Source: Nitrospiraceae bacterium (GTDB taxonomy: Bacteria > Nitrospirota > Nitrospiria > Nitrospirales > Nitrospiraceae). Taken from it: 5,686 nt of DNA. Positions 1-5,028 of the stretch are shown here, in pieces. Under the pieces are notes generated by a model. The model saw only the letters and a program-made list of their open reading frames with translations, had not been told where the DNA came from and did no database searches. Within the stretch, counting starts at the first letter, position 1. The number at the start of each line of letters is the position of its first letter. Both the position numbers and the translations under genes were made by a program. The stretch is taken from the NCBI GenBank assembly GCA_005793285.1, contig SXPO01000073.1, positions 1 through 5,686 on the forward strand, read 5' to 3'.

Positions 1-69
1 AAAAAAGAGGCTGTATTCTAGCTCAAGCAGAGAGTGAAATTCAAAGGTTCCTATGTATGTTCTGCAACA

Positions 70-99
70 TTGCCAGAGAAAAGAATGCCTCTGTATACT
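70..99 (+). promoter_or_regulatory. Predicted sigma70-type promoter of the FG-GAP lipoprotein gene
   Basis: The -35 box TTGCCA (70-75) matches TTGACA at five of six positions. The -10 box TATACT (94-99) matches TATAAT at five of six. The spacer is 18 bases. Transcription would begin near 105-107 and leave a leader of about 57 bases before the GTG start at 163. The promoter points towards the only gene downstream. An inverted repeat (82-89 and 101-108) brackets the -10 box. This is seen by eye only; the start site is inferred. Confidence 0.6.
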
Positions 100-108
100 G
101 GGCATTCT
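82..108. repeat. Inverted repeat flanking the -10 box, possible operator
   Basis: The arms AGAATGCC (82-89) and GGCATTCT (101-108) are perfect 8-base complements separated by 11 bases. The interval contains the -10 hexamer of the predicted promoter and the palindrome GTATAC (93-98). There is no T-run after the right arm, so an intrinsic terminator is unlikely. The placement suits a dimeric repressor site or a start-site hairpin, but chance is possible for arms of this length. No regulator gene lies in the window. Confidence 0.4.
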
Positions 109-151
109 GGGCAGCGGCGCAATAGGCCTATCGGTACGTCCTTGTCGGTAT

Positions 152-157
152 AGGAAG
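152..157 (+). promoter_or_regulatory. Ribosome-binding site supporting the GTG start at 163
   Basis: AGGAAG lies five bases before GTG 163. An in-frame TAG at 151-153 excludes any earlier start. Choosing the first in-frame ATG would remove the whole lipoprotein signal and the first blade, so the GTG start is well supported. A second GTG at 169 is a possible alternative. Confidence 0.7.
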
Positions 158-162
158 ACAGC

Positions 163-1356
163 GTGAGTGTGTCAAGCTTCAGGGATTCCCATTCCATAAG
201 GCATATTCTTGCTGCGCTGTCGGTCTGTTTGGTGCTGGGCGGTGTCATCGCCTGTTCCAAAGCAGAACCGTATAATCCACCGGATCTCTTTTATTACTTT
301 GCCAGCTACAAAGTCGGCAAGAATCCAACCACGATCACAACCGGAGATCTTAATCACGACTCTCTCACGGATCTGGTTACCACGAATATCGCGAGCAACA
401 CGCTCTCGATCCTATTAGGCAACGGCGATGGAACCTTTCAGGATCAAGTGCAGGTGCATGTCTGTCAGGAGCCACGCGCGCTTGCGATGGATGATTTCAA
501 TCATGACGGGCATGCCGATGTGGCGATAGCCTGTCCCGGCGGCGACGAAATCGCGATTTTGCTCGGACATGGGAATGGAAAATTCGTCGAAGGGCCCCAC
601 TATCCGGTGTATCGGACGCCGGTCGCATTGGCGATCGGCGATGTGAACGGCGATCATCATTCCGACTTGGTCGTGGCGCTTCGCAACGACAAGGTCAAGA
701 TTTTCCTGGGCGCCGGGACGGGGGAGTTTCGGCATGGCGCGCAATATGAGTACGGCGACACGCCGACTTCTGTGGCCCTGTCTGATCTCGATCGGGATGG
801 GAGGCTGGATTTGGTGGTTACGAACGGAGGGCCCATGTCGAATGCGGTGTCGATTTGGCTGGGGAATGGCGATGGCTCGTTTCGTGGCCCCAAGGACTAT
901 TCAGCGGGAAAGCGACCGCTGGGAGTCAGCTTCGCAGATTTCGACAACGATCAGAACAGTGATTTGTTAGTGATCAACGGGGAACGAGACAGTTTCACGA
1001 CGCTACTCGGCAACGGCAATGCCACCTTTCGTCCCGGTAAGGATTCCGGCGCCAATGCGGGGCCTAATTTCGGGCTTGCGCGGGACTTCAATGGAGACCG
1101 CTGGATGGATGTGGCCATCGTGAATCTCCAATCGAGTGATTTGTCGATCTTGTTCGGGAAAGGGGATGGAACCTTCCACTATCCGCCTCGAAACTACCGG
1201 ACAAAGGCTGGCCCATTCGCGATCGCTTCTTTTCGTGTGACGACGACGGGGACGGAAGAGCCGGGGCTGGCAGTTGCTGACAACGGAAGCGGCAGCGTCT
1301 CCATCTTTCTTCATCGTGGGGTGAAACCGGTCTTGAGTCCAGAGGTGAAAGAGTAG
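163..1356 (+). CDS. FG-GAP/VCBS repeat lipoprotein, seven-bladed beta-propeller
   Basis: A 397-residue exported lipoprotein. Residues 1-31 form a type II signal: basic n-region (R7, R13), hydrophobic stretch 15-30, and lipobox VIAC with Cys31 as the lipidated residue. Ser at +2 would favour outer-membrane sorting under the E. coli rule. The rest is a tandem array of FG-GAP/VCBS units (integrin-alpha-like). Six units carry a calcium-loop pattern DxDxDxxxD or DxNxDxxxD, starting near D62, D111, D160, D208, D259 and D308. Each is followed by a strand and a closing motif such as LGNGDGTF (ending near residues 92, 141, 189, 240, 289 and 338). A seventh unit (about 350-386) keeps the closing SIFLHRG strand but has lost the Asp loop. 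Seven units fit a closed propeller. There is no enzymatic domain, so ligand or protein binding at the cell surface is inferred and the partner is unknown. It has its own promoter and appears to be transcribed alone. Confidence 0.88.
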   Translation: MSVSSFRDSHSIRHILAALSVCLVLGGVIACSKAEPYNPPDLFYYFASYKVGKNPTTITTGDLNHDSLTDLVTTNIASNTLSILLGNGDGTFQDQVQVHVCQEPRALAMDDFNHDGHADVAIACPGGDEIAILLGHGNGKFVEGPHYPVYRTPVALAIGDVNGDHHSDLVVALRNDKVKIFLGAGTGEFRHGAQYEYGDTPTSVALSDLDRDGRLDLVVTNGGPMSNAVSIWLGNGDGSFRGPKDYSAGKRPLGVSFADFDNDQNSDLLVINGERDSFTTLLGNGNATFRPGKDSGANAGPNFGLARDFNGDRWMDVAIVNLQSSDLSILFGKGDGTFHYPPRNYRTKAGPFAIASFRVTTTGTEEPGLAVADNGSGSVSIFLHRGVKPVLSPEVKE

Positions 1357-1363
1357 GATTTCA

Positions 1364-1410
1364 GCTTGGAACATTGCAGGGTCCCCCTGGTGGTTCGGCA
1401 TTGTTCGAGC
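1364..1410 (+). other. Imperfect hairpin after the FG-GAP gene stop
   Basis: GAACATTGC (1369-1377) can pair with GCATTGTTC (1398-1406) with one T-T mismatch. GCT (1364-1366) and AGC (1408-1410) extend the base across small bulges. Inside the loop, CAGGG (1377-1381) and CCCTG (1385-1389) offer a competing small stem. No U-tract follows, so it is not a standard intrinsic terminator. It may slow polymerase or protect the 3' end of the upstream transcript. It is weakly supported. Confidence 0.3.
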
Positions 1411-1424
1411 CATGGCCGCGATTC

Positions 1425-1453
1425 TTGACAGCCCTAGGGTCCTTCGCTAGAGT
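1425..1453 (+). promoter_or_regulatory. Predicted sigma70-type promoter for the small-gene/carboxypeptidase run
   Basis: A perfect TTGACA (1425-1430) is followed after 17 bases by TAGAGT (1448-1453), which matches TATAAT at four of six positions. The start of transcription would be near 1460, giving a leader of about 33 bases before ATG 1493. The spacer holds the 8-base palindrome CCCTAGGG (1432-1439). It is positioned to drive the 68-residue, 62-residue and carboxypeptidase genes together. Confidence 0.55.
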
Positions 1454-1492
1454 GGCCACAAGCGAGTTGCCGCGTGCGATGCGAGACTAACA

Positions 1493-1699
1493 ATGGCGCT
1501 TCGATCCTTTGCCTGGTGGTTTCTTATGGGGGCGCTGATGACCTTGTCGGTCCTCATGGTGCAGGGCGGGGTGCGCGACTTGTGGGAGGGGACTCAGCCG
1601 GTCGGGGGTACCAACGTCTTTGTCTATTTCGGCACCACGCTCATCGGCGGTGGATTGCTTGCCGGATGTGTGGCGCTGGTGATGAACCGCCTTCGATAA
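1493..1699 (+). CDS. Small two-helix inner-membrane protein, function unknown
   Basis: A 68-residue protein with no recognised family. Two hydrophobic segments are visible: residues about 6-24 (with WWF and LMGALM) and about 42-64 (with a GGG flex point and LAGCVALVM). A polar loop with the segment RDLWEGTQP separates them. Arg4 before the first helix and R66/R68 after the second put both ends in the cytoplasm by the positive-inside rule, with the loop facing the periplasm. The ribosome-binding site is weak (GCGAG about seven bases upstream), but ATG 1493 follows a good promoter closely and the frame has no better start. A longer frame overlaps it (1474-1908), but the upstream part of that frame is not protein-like, while this one has clear membrane character. 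It is first in a likely three-gene run, 20 bases before the zinc-ribbon-like gene. Confidence 0.62.
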   Translation: MALRSFAWWFLMGALMTLSVLMVQGGVRDLWEGTQPVGGTNVFVYFGTTLIGGGLLAGCVALVMNRLR

Positions 1700-1719
1700 G
1701 CGGAGAGAATAGGGTATGT

Positions 1720-1908
1720 ATGCAGTGTCTCAAGTGCAAAGGGTTCATGATGGTCGAGCGGCACTATACCCTCATCAACAGGAGAATCTATGCCCGTTGT
1801 CTCAACTGCGGGTTCTGGCTTGATCTGGCCGATCTGCTCCGGTTTTTTCATAAAGTGATTGATAGTGGGCTGAAAGGTGATAAGGTGCGGGAGACATACT
1901 CACTGTGA
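1720..1908 (+). CDS. Small protein with two CxxC pairs, zinc-ribbon-like
   Basis: A 62-residue protein. Cys3-x2-Cys6 and Cys27-x2-Cys30, separated by 20 residues, are arranged like the two knuckles of a zinc ribbon; metal binding is inferred. A basic, aromatic stretch lies between them (RHYTLINRRIYAR), and an amphipathic helix follows (about 33-50, LDLADLLRFFHKV). The open frame extends upstream to 1474, but there it overlaps the membrane-protein gene and reads as low-quality sequence. ATG 1720 is preceded by GGAGAG (1702-1707) and AGGG (1711-1714), which gives a sensible start. It sits 20 bases after the membrane-protein gene and 18 bases before the carboxypeptidase gene. No signal peptide is present, so it is cytoplasmic. 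The family is not recognised. It could bind nucleic acid or a protein partner. Confidence 0.68.
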   Translation: MQCLKCKGFMMVERHYTLINRRIYARCLNCGFWLDLADLLRFFHKVIDSGLKGDKVRETYSL

Positions 1909-1926
1909 AAGGCAGTTATCATCGTC

Positions 1927-2865
1927 ATGCAGGATAATCCAATTCAGCATCACCGGATGCCGTGGTCAGCGTGTCGGTCTTTTGGCGCATTCGGAGCGGG
2001 GATAGCTCTATGCGCATGCTTGTTGGCTGGGTCTCCGTCCACCGCCTCTGCCAAATCCATACATCACAACCGTCATAATGGAGAGGTGGCTCAGGACAGT
2101 GGTGGATCGTCTCGGGATCTGCCCTGGAGAACCGTCCCCGCTCATAGTGTGTTGCTGAAAGAACTTCGTTCAGGCCGGGTCCTCTACGAGTATGAGCCTG
2201 AGAAACGGATGTCTCCGGCGAGTTTGACGAAAATCATGTCGGCGCTCGTCATTCTCGAACGAGGTCATTTGGATGAACAGGCCACGATCAGCAAGAACGC
2301 CGCGCGCGCACCAAAGACGCATTTGCGCTTGAAAACCGGCGAGGTGTTTCGTCTCGGAGATTTGCTCAAGGCGATGCTGATTGTTTCTGCCAATGATGCC
2401 TGTCTGGCGGCTGTCGAACATGTCGGAGGCGACGAGCCGCAATTTGTCGCGTTGATGAATGCCAAGGCGTTCGAGCTGGGGCTGAATAATACCCATTTCA
2501 ACAATGGGTGCGGGTTTGATGGAGCGGAGCACTATTCAACAGCTGAGGATCTGGCTCGGCTCAGTGAAGCCGCGATGCAGAATCCGGTATTCCGTGAACT
2601 CGTGCGTGAAGAACGAGAGATGATCACGCCGGTGAGCGGCCAGCGGGCCTATCTTCTGCACAATACCAATCGTCTATTGGGCCGCATTCCAGGCGTCGAG
2701 GGGGTAAAGACAGGATTCACGTCAAAAGCCGGGCGATGTTTGATTGCCAAAGTCTCTCACAACGGGAGAGATCTGTTGCTCGTCATCCTCAACTCCCAGC
2801 GGCGTTGGAACACCGCCAAGAGCCTCATCGACTATGGCCTGCGCGTAACTGAAACCATGCAGTAG
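1927..2865 (+). CDS. D-alanyl-D-alanine carboxypeptidase, peptidase S11 (PBP5-like), short form
   Basis: A penicillin-binding DD-carboxypeptidase that removes the terminal D-Ala from peptidoglycan pentapeptides in the periplasm. All three active-site motifs are present: S99-L-T-K102 (nucleophile Ser and general-base Lys), S154-A-N156 and K261-T-G263. Other S11 landmarks are HYSTAEDLA (202-210), NTNRLL (246-251) and GVEGVKTGFTSKAG. A Sec signal (hydrophobic core about 20-35) ends in ASA, with cleavage likely after Ala42. The mature N-terminus is His-rich (HHNRH, 46-50). At 312 residues it is well short of E. coli DacA (about 400). It ends just after the catalytic domain at IDYGL, so the PBP5 C-terminal beta domain and membrane-anchoring helix are absent; it is probably soluble in the periplasm. 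The ribosome-binding site (AAAGG, 1908-1912) is 14 bases from ATG 1927. Met11 at 1957 would also leave an intact signal but has no nearby site. It is last in the plus-strand run and may be dacA, dacC or dacD-like; the symbol is left open. Confidence 0.93.
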   Translation: MQDNPIQHHRMPWSACRSFGAFGAGIALCACLLAGSPSTASAKSIHHNRHNGEVAQDSGGSSRDLPWRTVPAHSVLLKELRSGRVLYEYEPEKRMSPASLTKIMSALVILERGHLDEQATISKNAARAPKTHLRLKTGEVFRLGDLLKAMLIVSANDACLAAVEHVGGDEPQFVALMNAKAFELGLNNTHFNNGCGFDGAEHYSTAEDLARLSEAAMQNPVFRELVREEREMITPVSGQRAYLLHNTNRLLGRIPGVEGVKTGFTSKAGRCLIAKVSHNGRDLLLVILNSQRRWNTAKSLIDYGLRVTETMQ

Positions 2866-2887
2866 ATATCGTCATGAATCTTGCGGG

Positions 2888-3421
2888 CTAACGCGGCTGC
2901 GCAAATTCAATGTTGATGTCTTTCCCCAGATAGTTCACCTGAAAACCCTGCTTATCGTAGGCCAGGACGGCGCCCAGGACGTTTTCGTCGCCGGAGTCTT
3001 CCTTGCCCAGCAATTTACGGATGTCATCCGGGCTTTCGCTGTTCAGTACGTTACGGAAGATACCTCTGGTCTTGTGCGTAAATCGGTTGTTGATGAAAAT
3101 CAAATCGACTTTCCCATCCTGAATGCGCACGCCGGCCATGGGGCCGGTCGGCTTTCGCTGATCGAGCAGGAAGATGAAGGCCGCTTCCTGCTCGGCCGTG
3201 ACACCTGCTATCGTTCCATTGACCAGGGTCTCGATGGCGGCGGTCTCTGAGTCGCCGAGTTTAATGCCGAAAAGCGAGATGGTGGCGCTCGAAATCGATG
3301 CAGACTCTGTCACATCGTGCTTGCTCAGTTCATAGGGTTCGGCGTGAGCCGAAGGGGTAAGGCCGGCGAAGGAGCCTACAATAGCCAAGACCAATATGAG
3401 TGCCACGTGATGCTTTCCCAT
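2888..3421 (-). CDS. Exported hypothetical protein, 177 residues
   Basis: No family was recognised. Residues 1-27 are a clear Sec signal: K3/H4/H5, hydrophobic core about 6-20, cleavage after AHA at Ala27. The mature protein of about 150 residues has no cysteine. It contains FGIKLGDSETAAIETL (51-66), later SPDDIRKLLGKED (130-142), and a C-terminal strand-rich stretch ending DINIEFAQ. Each LG with helix element resembles the turn-helix of small periplasmic beta/alpha proteins, but no assignment is safe. The start is well defined: AAAGGAG (3428-3434) lies six bases before ATG 3421. It follows the 97-residue gene by 28 bases on the same strand and is probably the last gene of the lipB-gdh unit. 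Its stop faces the carboxypeptidase stop 22 bases away. Confidence 0.8.
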   Translation of the reverse strand: MGKHHVALILVLAIVGSFAGLTPSAHAEPYELSKHDVTESASISSATISLFGIKLGDSETAAIETLVNGTIAGVTAEQEAAFIFLLDQRKPTGPMAGVRIQDGKVDLIFINNRFTHKTRGIFRNVLNSESPDDIRKLLGKEDSGDENVLGAVLAYDKQGFQVNYLGKDINIEFAQPR

Positions 3422-3427
3422 TCTCTT

Positions 3428-3434
3428 CTCCTTT
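3428..3434 (-). promoter_or_regulatory. Strong ribosome-binding site of the exported 177-residue protein
   Basis: Read on the minus strand, AAAGGAG lies six bases before ATG 3421. It is the best Shine-Dalgarno match in the window, suggesting this gene is translated well and independently of the gene before it. Confidence 0.75.
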
Positions 3435-3449
3435 ATTCCCGACCTGCGA

Positions 3450-3743
3450 TTATGGCTGTGGCGTCGTGGTCAGCAGCATTTCTCCGAGCTGTCGCAGACG
3501 GAGAAAGTATGGTTGGGAGTCTGTGTCCAGTTCCGCTGTCAGCTCTTGTAGCTCATCCAAACAATCTCTCACCAGGGCCATTCGTTGGTGGTCGAGTCCT
3601 TCGGGACTGTCCAGAAAGAAGACCACACACCCGCTGATGACGGTATCCAGAGTCATCAACGGGCCTTGGTGTGGGCTTGAGAATTGGGGCCAGCCCACGA
3701 CGCAATGCTGTTCCCAAGCTGCCGCGATTTCGTTTCGCGCCAT
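3450..3743 (-). CDS. Hypothetical 97-residue cytoplasmic protein downstream of glutamate dehydrogenase
   Basis: No family was recognised. The 97 residues begin MARNEIAAAWEQHCVVGWPQ. A hydrophobic strand-like stretch (about 36-45, ISGCVVFFLD) is followed by an amphipathic acidic helix (about 50-73, with LVRDCLDELQEL) and a second helix (about 79-92, FLRLRQLGEMLL). Cysteines are at 14, 39 and 61, not paired as in a metal site. No signal peptide or membrane span is present. The open frame continues back to 3953, but that part lies antiparallel in register over glutamate dehydrogenase codons and is Arg/Ser-rich shadow sequence. ATG 3743 has GGAG (3753-3756) nine bases upstream, and the dehydrogenase stop (3758-3760) is 14 bases before the start. 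The start and co-transcription with gdhA are therefore inferred with fair confidence. The function is unknown. Confidence 0.7.
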   Translation of the reverse strand: MARNEIAAAWEQHCVVGWPQFSSPHQGPLMTLDTVISGCVVFFLDSPEGLDHQRMALVRDCLDELQELTAELDTDSQPYFLRLRQLGEMLLTTTPQP

Positions 3744-3757
3744 TGGCTGCCGCTCCG

Positions 3758-5014
3758 TTATGGATACAGTCCGCGTTGCAGATGCGCTTGAGCGACTTGG
3801 TCGATCCCATTCATGAGCGCCGCCATGCGCATCGATGTCCGCCGTTCGATCGAGAACTGAAGGGTGCGATGAAAGGCCGACGTGATGATATCGTGCAACC
3901 GCCGCTGAATATCGTTCGCGCTCCAAAAGAATCGTTGAAGATCTTGCACCCACTCGAAATATGACACGATCACTCCGCCTGAATTTGCCAGAATGTCGGG
4001 AATGATAAAGATGCCTTTTTCTTCGAGTATGTGGTCGGCTTCCAGGGTCGTTGGGCCGTTCGCTCCCTCCGACAGAATGCGACAGCGAAGACGATCGGCA
4101 TTTGCTTCAGTAATTTGCTCTGAGAGGGCTGCGGGAACGAGTACCGTACAGTCCAGTTGCAGTAATTCCTCATTCGTGATGGGCTCCCCCATCTTCATAT
4201 CAGAGAGCGATTGTCCTGAGTTCCGGTACCGTCTGATCAGTTCAGGGACATCCAATCCCTTTGCATTGTAGATGCCTCCGAGCACATCGCTGACGGCAAC
4301 GACTCGCGCGCCCTCTTGCTGCATGATGAGCGCGGTGTGGGAGCCGACATTCCCGAAGCCTTGGATGGCCACGGTCGCATGCTCGATCGAGAGCTTGAGG
4401 TGGCGGAGCGCTTCCAGTGTGGCATAGACGACCCCTCGTCCCGTGGCTTCTTCGCGTCCGAGGCTGCCGCCGAGCGAGAGCGGTTTGCCGGTCACCACGC
4501 CTGGAACCGCATAGCCGACCTGTTGGCTGTAGGTATCCATGATCCACGACATGACTTGCGCGTCGGTTCCCACGTCGGGGGCCGGCACGTCTTTGTCCGG
4601 GCCAATGAGAGGGAAAATTTCAGCGGCATAGCGCCGAGTCAGTCGCTGTAATTCAGCGCGGGATAACCTCTTTGGAGAGACCTGGATACCGCCTTTGGCT
4701 CCGCCATAGGGCAAGCCCGCCAAGGCGCATTTCCATGTCATCCACATGGCGAGGGCCGAGACCTCTCCAAGGCTCACGTCCTGATGATACCGAATGCCTC
4801 CTTTGCAGGGGCCGCGCGAGGAGTCGTGTTGTACCCGATAGCCGGTAAAGACTTCCACCCGTCCATCATCCATACGTACCGGCAGGCTGACGATGAGCGA
4901 ACGTTGGGGCAGCTTCAACCGCTCACGTAGGTCTGGGTCCAACTGCATCGCCTCAGCCGCTCGATCGAATTGCGCGACCGCCAAACGAAAGGTGTGGGTG
5001 TCAAGCTCTTGCAT
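3758..5014 (-). CDS. gdhA: Glutamate dehydrogenase (Glu/Leu/Phe/Val dehydrogenase family, hexameric)
   Basis: Catalyses reversible oxidative deamination of glutamate to 2-oxoglutarate and ammonia with NAD(P), in the cytoplasm. The 418-residue length is typical of the hexameric class (about 410-450). The N-terminal catalytic domain carries GPCKGGIRYH with K71, WKCALAG with K95, LPYGGAKGG with catalytic K107, and VPAPDVGTD with D147. The Rossmann domain carries the dinucleotide loop GFGNVG (219-224) and D243 after the second strand (VSD). Later landmarks are SEGANGPTT (315-323) and ILANSGGVIVSYFEW (341-355). K71 and S351 correspond to the glutamate side-chain pocket (K89 and S380 in the Clostridium symbiosum enzyme), which favours glutamate over leucine or phenylalanine. 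NAD versus NADP preference cannot be settled here. The start ATG 5014 has GAGGG three bases upstream and lies 14 bases after lipB. It links ammonia assimilation or glutamate breakdown to the TCA cycle. Confidence 0.95.
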   Translation of the reverse strand: MQELDTHTFRLAVAQFDRAAEAMQLDPDLRERLKLPQRSLIVSLPVRMDDGRVEVFTGYRVQHDSSRGPCKGGIRYHQDVSLGEVSALAMWMTWKCALAGLPYGGAKGGIQVSPKRLSRAELQRLTRRYAAEIFPLIGPDKDVPAPDVGTDAQVMSWIMDTYSQQVGYAVPGVVTGKPLSLGGSLGREEATGRGVVYATLEALRHLKLSIEHATVAIQGFGNVGSHTALIMQQEGARVVAVSDVLGGIYNAKGLDVPELIRRYRNSGQSLSDMKMGEPITNEELLQLDCTVLVPAALSEQITEANADRLRCRILSEGANGPTTLEADHILEEKGIFIIPDILANSGGVIVSYFEWVQDLQRFFWSANDIQRRLHDIITSAFHRTLQFSIERRTSMRMAALMNGIDQVAQAHLQRGLYP

Positions 5015-5028
5015 AAGCCCTCGATCCG

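Noticed and set aside
1..30. A-run at the left edge, which could be the T-run of a minus-strand terminator.
   Set aside because: No convincing stem lies beside it, and no minus-strand gene precedes it in the window.
127..154. Possible leader hairpin CCTAT (127-131) with ATAGG (150-154) that could hide the ribosome-binding site.
   Set aside because: There are only five base pairs around an 18-base loop with mismatches immediately inside; too weak to claim as a switch.
163..1356. DNA tandem repeat or recombination array within the FG-GAP gene.
   Set aside because: The units repeat at protein level only; codons have diverged and no long direct DNA repeats are seen.
415..1413. Minus-strand frames opposite the FG-GAP gene (415-744, 657-893, 1003-1413).
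   Set aside because: They arise from the repetitive Gly/Asp codons of the FG-GAP blades read in reverse; the plus-strand repeat pattern and lipobox are decisive.
3744..3953. N-terminal extension of the 97-residue gene, giving a 167-residue frame from 3953.
   Set aside because: It overlaps the glutamate dehydrogenase C-terminus on the same strand, reads as Arg/Ser/His-rich shadow sequence, and has no better start signal than ATG 3743 with GGAG nine bases upstream.
3317..3964. Plus-strand open frames opposite the minus-strand genes (3317-3637, 3400-3816, 3671-3964).
   Set aside because: All are antisense to better-supported genes, with low-complexity Ser/Arg/Pro-rich products and no ribosome-binding or promoter evidence.
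3970..4651. Additional frames within glutamate dehydrogenase on both strands, including 4242-4547 and 4316-4651.
   Set aside because: They are out-of-frame or antisense shadows of a gene whose motifs are complete from end to end.
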